20,860 nucleotides of DNA from Podochytrium sp. JEL0797 (lineage: Eukaryota > Chytridiomycota > Chytridiomycetes > Chytridiales > Chytriomycetaceae), in the NCBI GenBank assembly GCA_027596195.1, contig JADGJG010000406.1, forward strand, positions 1 through 20,860. The letters run 5' to 3'. Made by a program: the position numbers and the translations under genes. Every line of letters starts with the position of its first letter. Position 1 is the first letter of the stretch. Of this stretch, positions 1 to 8,607 are shown in pieces. Under the pieces are notes generated by a model that worked only from the letters and a program-made list of their open reading frames with translations, ran no database searches and was not told the DNA's origin.

Positions 1-48
1 TTATCGCCTGCCACGCGGTAGTCCCGGGTTCGATTCCCGGTTGATGCA
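1..48 (+). tRNA. tRNA-Gly (GCC), 5' part cut by window edge
   Basis: The sequence begins inside a tRNA. The anticodon arm (CCTGCCACGCGG, anticodon GCC), a full T arm (CCCGGGTTCGATTCCCGG region, positions 23-40) and the 3' acceptor strand TTGATGC with discriminator A48 are present. The 5' acceptor strand and most of the D arm lie before position 1. A TTTT run at 50-53 is the likely Pol III terminator. The identity is read from the anticodon and the glycine-like arm sequence. Confidence 0.9.
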
Positions 49-53
49 CTTTT

Positions 54-905
54 CGATTAACTTTTTGTGATATTTTAACTGCATTTTTTTCTTCGTGATC
101 TGGCTGAAAGGAATGGATAATAACAAACAGCAAAACGAGATAAAATTCCTCAGCATAAGCCTCCGAAAGAACTCCTCCTCACACAAGGACACCTCACTTC
201 GTTTCAAATGGATCCGAACAATCTGGTTTCCCCACATTATGCAAAGTTGCCAAAGTACGTTGATGAGGCGAGAGTTTCATCAGTGTGGCCCTCATGGCAT
301 CAGCATTGTATGGCAACGTTCTGATGGAGTTGCAGTTGGTGAGATGCACATATGGATAGAATGGGCCAGTGTTCTCTTTAAGTCCCTCGAATGCGATGCC
401 GACCGAATTGCTGTCAACTTTGAATCTCACCAACCAAGTAATGATAGAGTGGTTCAACCTGCACACCTCCACTCCAAGGAAGCGAAGGGATTCCGAAGGT
501 TAGGAAAGGTTAGGGAGTAGTTTGATGAGCTCCTGGTTTGCCGGAAGGGTGGTGGTTAATATCCAACAGTCTCAGATAGAAGCCACCAGAAAAAATAAAC
601 AACTCAATGCTACAGTGCCACTGTTTGCAGCAGTGCTAATATTTTCCCAGATAGCAGCTCTTGCAAGACCCTGACTACTCTGCACTCTCATTTGCTGATC
701 TCAGATACCCAGTAAGCAATTGCCACACTCTCTATTTAACAGTGCACAAACAACAACCATGTCGGTCAACATTTCAACTACATCAATTAATGGCAAATTT
801 ATGGAGTGTGTGTGCAGAGGGTGGTTGGTGGGGGTTGGGGGCTTAATGAACTACCTCTAAATATCGCAGTATGATGAAGTGTCCAGCTCTATGCTAAAAT
901 GGCAT
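54..905. other. Spacer with no recognisable gene
   Basis: This stretch between tRNA-Gly and tRNA-Ala has only short open frames (up to 141 codons at 95-520). They show no recognisable domain, no plausible splice structure and no coding-like composition. I see no RNA gene or repeat family in it. Confidence 0.5.
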
Positions 906-978
906 GGGGATGTAGCTCAAGTGGCAGAGCGCCCGCTTAGCATGCGGGAGGCACAGGGATCAATGCCCTGCTTCTCCA
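906..978 (+). tRNA. tRNA-Ala (AGC)
   Basis: A cloverleaf can be drawn: acceptor GGGGATG with CTTCTCC, D stem GCTC/GAGC, anticodon stem CCCGC/GCGGG around loop TTAGCAT (anticodon AGC), T stem CAGGG/CCCTG, discriminator A978. The third acceptor pair is G908-T975, the G3:U70 wobble that is the main alanine identity signal. The sixth acceptor pair is a T-T mismatch (911/972), which could mean slight decay. TTTT at 986-989 serves as terminator. No intron. Confidence 0.85.
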
Positions 979-2396
979 AATTTACTTTTCTATTGGCTAC
1001 TTTTTGGTCACCAATTCTCTCAGCTCTTTGTCGTCATTTTATTGCTTCAACTCTTTTCCGACCTACCAACAAAATGCAGCCTGTGTCTGTCACCCACAAG
1101 TGACGACTTCCGCTGCTCTTCTCTTCCAAATTACCAGTTTTTTGCTGGTTCTGGCACAGATTGATGGATTCAACCCCTTTGACAACGCTCCCACCACCAT
1201 CACTCTGCACTATCTGCATCATTGAAAATGAGAGAGAAGGCAGTTATTTTTCGTCACACATCGCAAAATGTGACTGATCCACCACCGTTCCTAACCGAAA
1301 GATATGAATCGTGGTTTATGAGTCTCTCCCATGTCCAGAGAGCCAAAGGGTTCTGTGGGATGAGCTCACAATGAATGAGCACAAATTCCCTCTCACAGAT
1401 AGTATTTGATACACAAAAGTGGAAAGAAGGTATGATGTACTGAAATAATGTGATCAAAACACTGGGTGGATTGAGATGACAAGCTGGCTTAGGCTGGCTT
1501 TGATTCAGCACTGAAAGCACCTGTGATCATCTGGCCATCAGACTCATGAGCTTTTGAGATGTCCCAGACATCCAGTCATCTGTCTTGTGGATGGGTTGTC
1601 TTGCATCATGTACATGTTGATGTTGCGAATAGTGGATCTACTTGTATTGGGGTTTTTTTGGAATTGACAGGTTGAGCAGCAATGAAGAAGGGATTCAAGT
1701 ACATGTACCAATTGAGACTGCAACTCTATCTCTTTCGGAGCTTGACTTTTATTCAAGCTTGAGAAGAAAGACTTTTGTGGTCACATTGATGCCATTTTGA
1801 AGTCTGTCAGATGCGTTGACATGCCAAATTTAAAGATAGAATCTTTGAAGGTAGGGTGAAAGTGTAGCTGGTTGAGACAATTATTTTCTGGGTGGAGATG
1901 AGAAGATTTGTGAGAAAGAAAAAGCCATCATCTGTGGATTCAGGTGATAAAGTTCACACTCATTATGTTTCCCTCTTCCTCCAACCCTTCCTCAACGCAA
2001 TTTGAGATAAGTGGACCAAACTATGAACAAATAGACTGATTTTTTAAAAAAAATGTATTGTTCTATTTTTCGACTGCAAAGTACTTTTTTAACCATATGT
2101 TACTTCATGGAGTTGAAAGAAAGGTTTGGGATGAGGGAGGGCGAGAGAGAATATTATGAAAAAATCAGACTCTTGTTGGCTGTAAATCACTAGAATATGC
2201 ACTGTGTGATCCATTCCTTTGGGTGTTTTAGAATTTTCTCCCTGTTTTTGACCCATAACCAAGGGATAAGGCACATTTATCATTTCTTGATTAAAATACT
2301 TTTAAAATCCCGCAAAACGCGCGTCCCGACATAAAGATCCAGTAGCAGACGAAAGATTGCGAAAAAGTTAAGCAATCGTCCCTGAAAAGGGCAATA
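979..2396. other. AT-rich spacer with no recognisable gene
   Basis: About 1.4 kb between tRNA-Ala and tRNA-Val. No open frame here looks coding on either strand (the longest is about 88 codons and unrecognised). I saw no splice-compatible exon series, no tandem repeat and no RNA gene. Old transposon debris cannot be excluded by eye. Confidence 0.45.
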
Positions 2397-2470
2397 TGTT
2401 TCCGCCCGGGTTCGAACCGGGGACCACCAGTGTGTTAGACTGGTGTGATAACCAACTACACCACGGAAAC
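2397..2470 (-). tRNA. tRNA-Val (AAC)
   Basis: Read on the minus strand, the 74-nt cloverleaf is complete: acceptor GTTTCCG pairs with CGGAAAC, the anticodon loop is CTAACAC (anticodon AAC), and the T arm CCCGG-TTCGAAC-CCGGG is perfect. The discriminator is A. An A4 run at 2385-2388 on the plus strand gives a TTTT terminator downstream. No intron. Confidence 0.95.
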
Positions 2471-3619
2471 GATACTTTTTGCCTGGCTATGTCACCTCTA
2501 TTTCTCAAATTTAAATATCGAGAAAATTTTCGCGTTTTACTGGGTCCAAGGCGAGAAATAAGAGTAATACAGATATTCGAACGTCATTAGAGATCTGGAG
2601 ATGTTTATCAATGCTTTGTCTGGCAAAGAATCAGGAATTACTACTTCTTTTTTTGAGGCCTACACTTATGGGTTATTTGGGAGGCATCCTGCTTGAAAGG
2701 GCCTGGTTAATTTTTGTCCATTGGTCTGTCCCTGTTTGAAAACTATTCAACTTCTGTCAGGATAAATGCTTGGGAAGTCAGGCAGCGTCATAGCAAAAAT
2801 TTGCGGATGATGTGAACCACCAACCTTTTTGCTCAAATCTGATCAGCATCAACCAGCGAGCCCGAGCAAACTCATAATATCAATCTGAAAAGATCTGGAT
2901 ATACAAAATCAACTCAGGGAATCCACTTTGATGATCATGTTGTTTCTGTCATATCAAAAGGGCGACTGTTCTCCTGGCTCATGTAGAAAAGATATATTGT
3001 CTAGGCGAGAAGCGATTTTGGCTTTCATGGAAGTCTTGTTGGTCGTGCGATGCAATGACATGATGGTGAGACGGCTGGATGTACTTTGGCAAATGGGAAT
3101 GAAATTTGCTTGTGCCACAAGACTCTGCTTTAATTCGAATTTTTTTTTCCGCATTTCATCTTCCCCCGAGGTCACAGGAGGTATCCAGGAACCGCTGACT
3201 GGCAGAGAAATTTATTGTATATATAGAAATACCAGGAAACAAAAAAATCCCAAATGCAACCAGGTTTGGGAGACTTTTGATTGCATCACTATCATTGATT
3301 CCCCATCTCATGCAGTCCCACATAGTTATCCATGTATTTCATGTTGAATGGTAAAAATTATCATTGTATTTCGCCTTGGGGTCATCTGTAGGCGGAAAAG
3401 GGAAATGATTGATAGCATTTTTTCCAATCCACTTTTGTCGACACTGGCCCCCTAGAAGTCAGGGCATATTATGTGGTTGATTAAATGTGCCTTTTCTCTC
3501 CCTAATCTGTTGGATTTGGCAAACTCAGGAAAGAAGAGGGGGGAAAGTGTGATCCAAGCAATGACATTATTAGAAATGGGTCAGCTAATCTGATAGAAGC
3601 TGATGGTTGAGGGCCAGAA
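2471..3619. other. Spacer with no recognisable gene
   Basis: This lies between tRNA-Val and the retrotransposon remnant. The one longer open frame (2928-3347, 139 codons, plus) matches no family I recognise and has no neighbouring exons. The 5' LTR of the copia-like element would be expected in the right part of this interval, but I could not identify it. Confidence 0.4.
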
Positions 3620-4318
3620 ACAGACAACAGCATTCCATCAATCCTGGACTCAGGCCTCCAGACACTTCTTTGCAAATTAGGAGGACTTCCATCTGTATTC
3701 CCCAGCCACTGGATCGTCATAGTTGGATCGCCTTTACTTCATTGCTGCCATGCCTATCCACCCTGATCAGGCATTCAAGTCCACCAATTCAGACATAGCC
3801 GGCAAGCATGCCATTAAGCTTATCTGCAAGTCCTTGAACACAGACTGGCCCCTAGTCACCGGAATTTCAAAATTCGACTTCCAGGGATTTGATTGCAAGA
3901 TAGCCAACCTGCACATGCACACCAGATCATTCAAGTCTTCTCACATCTGCAACACTAACACTTTGGGCACTATCTCTGGGGATTTAGCTGGCCCCATTTT
4001 CACCACCTCAGTTGAGGGATACAGCTACTTCCTCATGCTTGTGGACAATGCCATGCAGTGCTACTGGCACTTCCCTATTTGGCGCAAATTGGATGCAATT
4101 AGCTGATTCATCAACTTTCACACCTATATGAAAAACCAGCATGGGTGCTCGCAAAGGCAAGTTCACTAGTGACACCATGGCCAAGTTTTGTGCCAATCAG
4201 GGCATTCAGCAAACTTTTATGGCCCCATACACACCAAAGCAAAATGGGAGTGTGGAGCCTGCCATCCAGACGATTATGAACAAGATGCATGCTCTTCTCA
4301 ATGAGACTAAACTCCCAT
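3620..4318 (+). pseudogene. copia protease and integrase remnant
   Basis: An ILDSG motif at 3641-3655 resembles the aspartic protease active site (DSG). The downstream SRHFF-like continuation is in another frame, so the domain is frameshifted. From 3980 the frame at 3723-4106 reads a typical integrase core start (GDLAGPIF, then YFLMLVDNAM). A stop and frame shift follow near 4104. The segment resumes at about 4155 with FTSDTMAKFCANQGIQQTF and then PYTPKQNGSVEP, the motif carrying the third catalytic acid. I do not see the usual second aspartate (RSDNG-type) motif, so it is probably lost. A stop at 4318 ends this part. Not a working gene. Confidence 0.75.
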
Positions 4319-4339
4319 AATTCCACTTCCATTTCTACC

Positions 4340-4904
4340 AGCACAGCCAATCTGGCCGGCTACAATGATGCCATGAGATCTGATCCAGTAACTGCACTGA
4401 CTGGATTGTTGCCATCAATCATCAAGAACTGCACTTGGGAGGAGTGCACACTACCACCAGGATGCAAGAATATCATATCCTGCTGGAAATTTCGCATCAA
4501 GCGAGACACTGCAGGCAACTTCACTTGATTCAAGGGACACCTTGTCTCCCAAGGATTCAACCAAGTTCAAGGTATGGATTACCATGAAACTTTTGCTCCA
4601 GTCATCAAGATTGCCACAGTCAAGACTTTTGCCCTCACCGCAATCCGCGATTACAAAATCCATGCTCTTGACGTCAGCAACACCTATCTCCACAGCATCC
4701 TTGAGGAGGAAATCTACATGAGGCTTCCACAAGACTACATGACAATGATCTCAGAGGCAGTTCTCTGCCCTTGCAAGGGACTCTATGGGCTCAAACAGAG
4801 CCAGTGCACATTGAATGACTTTCTGTATGAAAAGCTCACTCAAATTGGTTTCAGCTGTCTTGTCAATGACAACTGCATTTACAATATGGTCGACGTTGGG
4901 TGAC
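4340..4904 (+). pseudogene. copia reverse transcriptase remnant
   Basis: Two same-frame stretches separated by an in-frame TGA at about 4526 read as the linker and fingers/palm of copia RT: DAMRSDPVTAL, then LPPGCKN and KFRIKRDTAGNF. After the stop come DYHETFAPVIKIATVKTF, LDVSNTYLHSILEEEIYMRL and GLYGLKQS. The first catalytic aspartate region (LDVSNTYLH) is recognisable. The YVDD catalytic box expected after CIYNM is absent: the frame reads MVDVG and stops at 4903. The polymerase is therefore inactive. Domain assignment rests on motif order typical of Ty1/copia elements. Confidence 0.8.
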
Positions 4905-5122
4905 AGCATCAATTAACAACCTCGGCCCACTCCAGGACTACATTGGAATGAGTGTTACCAGACCACCACAAGTCATGCACAATCTCTCTCTTGCAACCTG
5001 GATACACAGACAAAATTCTTGAAAGATTCTCTTGCAGACTCATTGGATCAGTCATGTTTCTCACAGTTTGGACTTGCCCAGACATTCTCTATGCAGTCGG
5101 CACTTTGGCACACTATGTCTCA

Positions 5123-5751
5123 ATGCAAGTATCCACCACAAGTGCTTAGTCATCCTATTCGAACCCTATTTCGCCTGCACATGCCCCGTCGCTCACCACG
5201 TGCCACCCCCGCATTACTCACCCTACCAAGTCGCAAGCCCCCCTGGCACTAACAGTGCTGCCAAGTCGCTCGTTGCTCCCCATATCCAGTCACATGCACG
5301 CCTGCATCTCCTGACTCATCCCTGGCGGTTGTATGCGGAAAAGTACTAAAGCAACGAACACGACCGGTGACTTTCCCTATTCTGTTCTGAATAGTATTGT
5401 CACCGTCTCGCCGTTCGCCGCTTTCTGTACCGTTGTTCTAACGAATCCACACAACCGTTCAGGGTATGTTCTTTATCTTTCTTTCCTCATATTGAGTTTA
5501 TATATCTCTTCGTTGCTCATATTCAAATATATTGTGATTCTGTTCTGAATAGTATTGTCACCGTCTCGCTGTTCGCCGCTTTCTGTACCGTTGTTCTAAC
5601 GAATCCACACAACCGTCCAGGTATTGTCACCATCTCGCCGTTCGCCGCTTTCTGTACCGTTGTTCTAACGAATCCACACAACCGTTCAGATTACGACTTT
5701 CCCCGAGCCGACAAACTGCGCACTTCCGTCTCATCATTCAACACTGTCTCA
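5123..5751. mobile_element. 629-bp insert inside the copia remnant, 7-bp flanking repeat
   Basis: The insert begins after TGTCTCA at 5116-5122 and ends with a second TGTCTCA at 5745-5751. The host RNase H frame is restored by removing it, as expected for an insertion with a 7-bp target-site duplication. It encodes no recognisable protein. It holds three copies of an 84-bp repeat and an AT-rich TATA-like stretch (TTTATATAT near 5498). I see no clear terminal inverted repeats and no TG...CA ends with a matching 5-bp duplication, so the class (solo LTR fragment, non-autonomous DNA element, SINE-like) is open. Confidence 0.55.
5379..5689 (+). repeat. Three direct copies of an 84-bp repeat
   Basis: Copy 1 is 5379-5462 and copy 2 is 5537-5620, nearly identical (start ATTCTGTTCTGAATAG, end CACACAACCGTTCAG or CCGTCCAG). 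Copy 3 is 5621-5689 and lacks the first 15 bp, beginning at GTATTGTCAC. Copies 2 and 3 abut. Copies 1 and 2 are separated by a 74-bp AT-rich spacer starting GTATGTTC. The few differences between copies suggest recent amplification. Confidence 0.9.
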
Positions 5752-6064
5752 GCCCCACAGGAAGGCCACTGGAATGCCGGAATCCATCTCCTTCAATGCA
5801 TCACCAACACACACGAATTCAGACCCAAGTTCAATGCTACTTCCTTTGTTGGATTTACAGACTCAGTTTGAGCAGGTGATATCTCGCAACTCAACTTCAG
5901 GATTTCTTTTCTCTCTCATAGAATGGGCTGTCAGTGCAGAATCCAAGCTCCAGCCAACCGTTACCACATCATCCATGATTGATGGCCAATATTCTCACAA
6001 AGGCCCTCGCTTGCATCAAGTTCACTTTGCACAGATTAGGGCTCGTTACAGCCATTTTGATCAT

Positions 6065-6071
6065 GGGGGAG
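6065..6071 (+). other. Polypurine tract of the copia element
   Basis: GGGGGAG directly followed by TATGACTT is the layout of a plus-strand priming site next to the 3' LTR in Ty1/copia elements. It lies about 80 bp after the RNase H remnant. A TATA-like CTTATATAATTT at 6090-6101 would sit inside the LTR. The LTR end and its partner copy were not found. Confidence 0.5.
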
Positions 6072-6339
6072 TATGACTTCTCACGAAACATCTTATATAA
6101 TTTGGTTAGAAAATTAGGATAAGTTTCTACGTGGTTATTACATTGTTATTTCTGTTTGAATCTGTTTGGTAAATCTGCACCCTTTCACATTCCAATTCGC
6201 ATCAGCTGCAATGCTACACATGGCTGCTTGGTCCTGAGTTGGCAGCTTGTCGCCAAGCGAGTGAATGCGACTCTTTTTCCATATTTTTATTCTTCATTAA
6301 CGAATAAGACTATTCAATTTCCAAACACGCCCAACTTCT

Positions 6340-7452
6340 TCACTCATCTGGCAACCGATACGCTACCATCGCATCCACCTTGTGCACCGATGTCGAAAAT
6401 GACCGCAACTTGACCTGTTCTGCGTTCTTGGTGATGAGTTTGGCGTCACTGTCGATCCATGTGGCGGGGACTTCGGCGTCTTTGTCCGTGTAGGTGAGGA
6501 TGTTGAATGTGCATGGTTCTATTTTGGTTGTTTTTTGTATGGGGGGGGGGGGGGGTAATTTTTAGTGAACATAACGGGAAGGGGGAGGGAGGGAAGGTCG
6601 CGTTTTTTTTTGAAAGGAACGGTACAATGGCGAAAGGAGATAAAATTTGGGCGATCTAAACTACGCTCTGATATTGGTGGTGGTGGTGGTTGGGTTGGAC
6701 CAGCATGACCGGGTGTCGAACGACGCCAATTTCCTTCCACGCCGGCCCGCGCGCACCAAAACAATAAAAAATCCTCAATTAACTCACCACTCATCATTGG
6801 CAAAAATGACACGCTCGCCGTAATCTGTCTCATAATCGCCGCAATCTCGCTCGAAACCTGTTTCTCCGTCTTTGCAGACGCATCCGTGACCGCCGCGGGT
6901 TGTTTGAATGCAGCCGTGTTTGGGGGAGGTGCGGCAGGAGTTTCGAGTTGGATGTTGAATTGCCAGCGTTCGAGGACTTCGCGCGTTTCGAGGGAGGAGA
7001 TGACGAGGACGAGTTTTGAGATTACTTTGGCGAGGATCCATTCTGGTTTTTTGGGGTTGTTTTTCGATCAATGAAGAATACGAGTGAGCATTCGATCTGT
7101 GGTTACTTTCGATCTGGGACATGATTTGCTTGAGGTAATTTTGAACGGCGAAGTCGGCGTTGACGAGCTGTGATTTGTCGAAGAGCAGGGTCAGACAAGG
7201 GCAAGATATACACAGACACAACGCACCAGGTTGAGGCCATATCGCTTGACGACTTTGAAGTCTTCGGGAGGGTAGATGTTGCGTTGGAAGAGAATGCTGG
7301 TGGACAGAAGCGTGAGAAAGGGGGGTCGAAAGCCACAGACAGAGCCAGCCAGTTCGTTACCTGTTGATGCCAAAGTCAAAGAACTCGGTGACAATCTGTG
7401 CGGATCCGCGGAGGGTGATTGGGCGCTGCTTTTGCTTTTGGATGGTCGCCAT
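6340..7452 (-). CDS. MAD2: Mad2 spindle assembly checkpoint protein
   Basis: Exons on the minus strand: 7452-7361, 7296-7227, 7167-7107, 7042-6788, 6518-6340, giving 218 aa; known Mad2 proteins are about 200-205 aa. All introns are GT-AG; the first three are 59-64 bp and the last is 269 bp. The spliced product is HORMA from end to end: ITLRGSAQIVTEFFDFGINS, SILFQRNIYPPEDFKVVKRY, KWILAKVISKLVLVIS, ERWQFNI, RQITASVSFLPMM, and the C-terminal safety-belt sequence CTFNILTYTDKD and QVKLRSFSTSVHKV. Mad2 binds Cdc20 at unattached kinetochores as part of the mitotic checkpoint complex and restrains the anaphase-promoting complex. The ATG at 7452 gives the usual short N-terminus before ITLRGS. The extra length lies in an Ala/Pro/Thr-rich loop (LETPAAPPPNTAAFKQPAAV) in exon 4. 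COQ4 lies 203 bp upstream in the same direction. Confidence 0.95.
6541..6593 (+). other. G15 tract and G-quadruplex-like motif in MAD2 intron 4
   Basis: G15 occupies 6541-6555 and GGGAAGGGGGAGGGAGGG occupies 6576-6593 on the plus strand. On the transcribed RNA these become C-rich tracts just upstream of the intron 4 acceptor (6519-6521), where a polypyrimidine tract belongs. The four G runs fit the usual quadruplex pattern on the template DNA strand. Confidence 0.7.
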
Positions 7453-7655
7453 TTTTTTGAGGAGTTTCGGACACTGCTTGGAAAATCGACCTCCAAAGGA
7501 CCGCGATGGGTCGCACCGCAATCGAACACTATAAAATGTAAGTGACTTATAAGGTTTCTGTAGAGAAATGAATTGAAGGAAGAATGAATCATGCCAGTTT
7601 TATTGAAACGCCAACGATCGCGTTTTCGATCTTTCCAAATACACAATTCGCTCGA

Positions 7656-8439
7656 TCAGTCCTTGATCATCTTGTCCTGAGGCACAAACCCCTCTGGCAA
7701 AAAGATGCCCAGCTCTTTCCTCACATCGTCCATCTTCTGATCCAACATCTCCTCATAATATACATTCATCAAGAACTTGCTCGAAGCGCCGCACGAAACG
7801 AGCCACGGTACGTGTTGCGTAAACAGCAGTTTGCGGTCTGCACTCGAGAGTCTCAAGGGTCCAAGAACTCCACCGAGAAAGTTCATGGGTAGTCCCGTTT
7901 GGGCCAGTTCGAACCATTTGACGGCGATTTCTTCTTCAAGGGAGGTTCCGAGACCGGTGAGGACGTGGAAGAAGTCATGGGTCTTATTGGGTTGAGGCTT
8001 CAGTTTTGAATCCACGCGATCATCACAAATGCCAAACCTGTCGGTACCGCAGCATGACGTACTTGAGCTCATCGTCCGCCTCGGGCATGTACTTGACAGG
8101 CGTGCGCGTGTCTGGGCCCACACACTCGATATCACAGAAGTTGACATAGGCGCGACCCAGCGAATCTTTGGGCATTGCGCGCAGCTTGGCCATGTCGATC
8201 GTCTGTGTGTTGATCAAAGGGCGGTTCTTGAGGAGTCTGCGGCCCGTTGGGTCCAGCACCATCTTTGTGCGCATGCGCTGGAGTGCACACGACCCAGTGA
8301 GTTCGCCGAGGGCGGCAACCATGTCTGGAGAGAGATTAGCAGGGATCTCAATCTCAATCATTAGGTGCTTACCTTCCCGGCTCGGATTGCGCAGCGCTTT
8401 GAAGCCCGCACGGGCTGCCATCGGGAGTTGGTAGAGCAT
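7656..8439 (-). CDS. COQ4: Ubiquinone biosynthesis protein Coq4
   Basis: Exons on the minus strand: 8439-8373, 8324-8038, 7982-7656 (introns 48 and 55 bp, GT-AG), 226 aa as drawn. The spliced protein reads ALRNPSREDMVAALGELTG, GRRLLKNRP, GRAYVNFCD, YVMLRYRQTHDFFHVLTG, EIAVKWFELAQTGLPMNFLG and GPLRLS, the Coq4 signature in order. The zinc-binding HDxxH(x11)E motif is intact: H120, D121, H124, E136. Coq4 acts on the matrix face of the mitochondrial inner membrane in the coenzyme Q synthesis complex, where it is linked to C1 decarboxylation/hydroxylation of the ring. The N-terminus is uncertain: the first in-frame ATG (8439) leaves no mitochondrial presequence, and an in-frame stop lies just upstream at about 8506. 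An out-of-frame ATG at 8486 would encode a presequence-like peptide. Confidence 0.92.
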
Positions 8440-8607
8440 CGTTTCGTCGAATTCGCGAAGAAAAAACGAACGATTGTTTCCCGCATTTCGAGTCACCTCG
8501 TGTCACAACGCGATCATCACGTTGTCGTGTTGAAGCAAGTGTTGCAATTCAAACGCGGAATACATTTTATTCGCCACAGTTTCATAGAAACAACAAAGAA
8601 ACGCGCT

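Larger units (their letters stand above)
4915..5990 (+). pseudogene. copia RT C-terminus and RNase H remnant, split by insert
   Basis: The left half (about 4915-5122) reads QDYIGMSVTRPP, PGYTDKILERFSC and then PDILYAVGTLAHYVS, the segment leading into RNase H. The right half (5752 on) continues APQEGHWNAGIHLL and GFTDSV, followed by a TGA where copia RNase H normally has DSDWAGD. After a frame change it reads STSGFLFSL and SKLQPTV. Joining position 5122 directly to 5752 keeps the reading frame, so the 629 bp between them arrived after the element had inserted. Stops and shifts show that the RNase H was already decaying or decayed later. Confidence 0.75.
3620..6200 (+). mobile_element. Degenerate Ty1/copia retrotransposon with nested insert
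   Basis: Pol domains follow one another on the plus strand in copia order: protease, integrase, reverse transcriptase, RNase H. They are broken by stops and frame changes. A protease-like ILDSG lies at 3641-3655, integrase from about 3960, RT from about 4350, and the RNase H region at 4915-5122 and 5752-5990. A GGGGGAG polypurine tract at 6065-6071 is followed by a probable LTR start. Recognisable protein similarity is interrupted only by the insert at 5123-5751. No intact gag or 5' LTR was found. Such elements move by reverse transcription of their RNA; this copy cannot encode its own proteins. The 3' boundary is approximate and lies about 150 bp from the MAD2 stop codon. Confidence 0.8.

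Noticed and set aside
95..520. 141-codon open frame after tRNA-Gly
   Set aside because: It matches nothing, and an overlapping minus-strand frame of similar quality exists. It is most likely chance.
2928..3347. 139-codon plus-strand open frame in the left spacer
   Set aside because: It has no recognisable family, no promoter or splice context, and composition like the surrounding AT-rich DNA.
5463..5536. Spacer between 84-bp repeats as a GT-AG intron (begins GTATGT after CAG)
   Set aside because: It ends ATTGTG rather than AG, and the flanking frames encode nothing recognisable.
5150..5700. Possible CRISPR-like array (repeats with spacers)
   Set aside because: There are only three 84-bp units with unequal gaps (74 bp and 0 bp), in a eukaryotic transposon context. 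CRISPR arrays are prokaryotic with short regular units.
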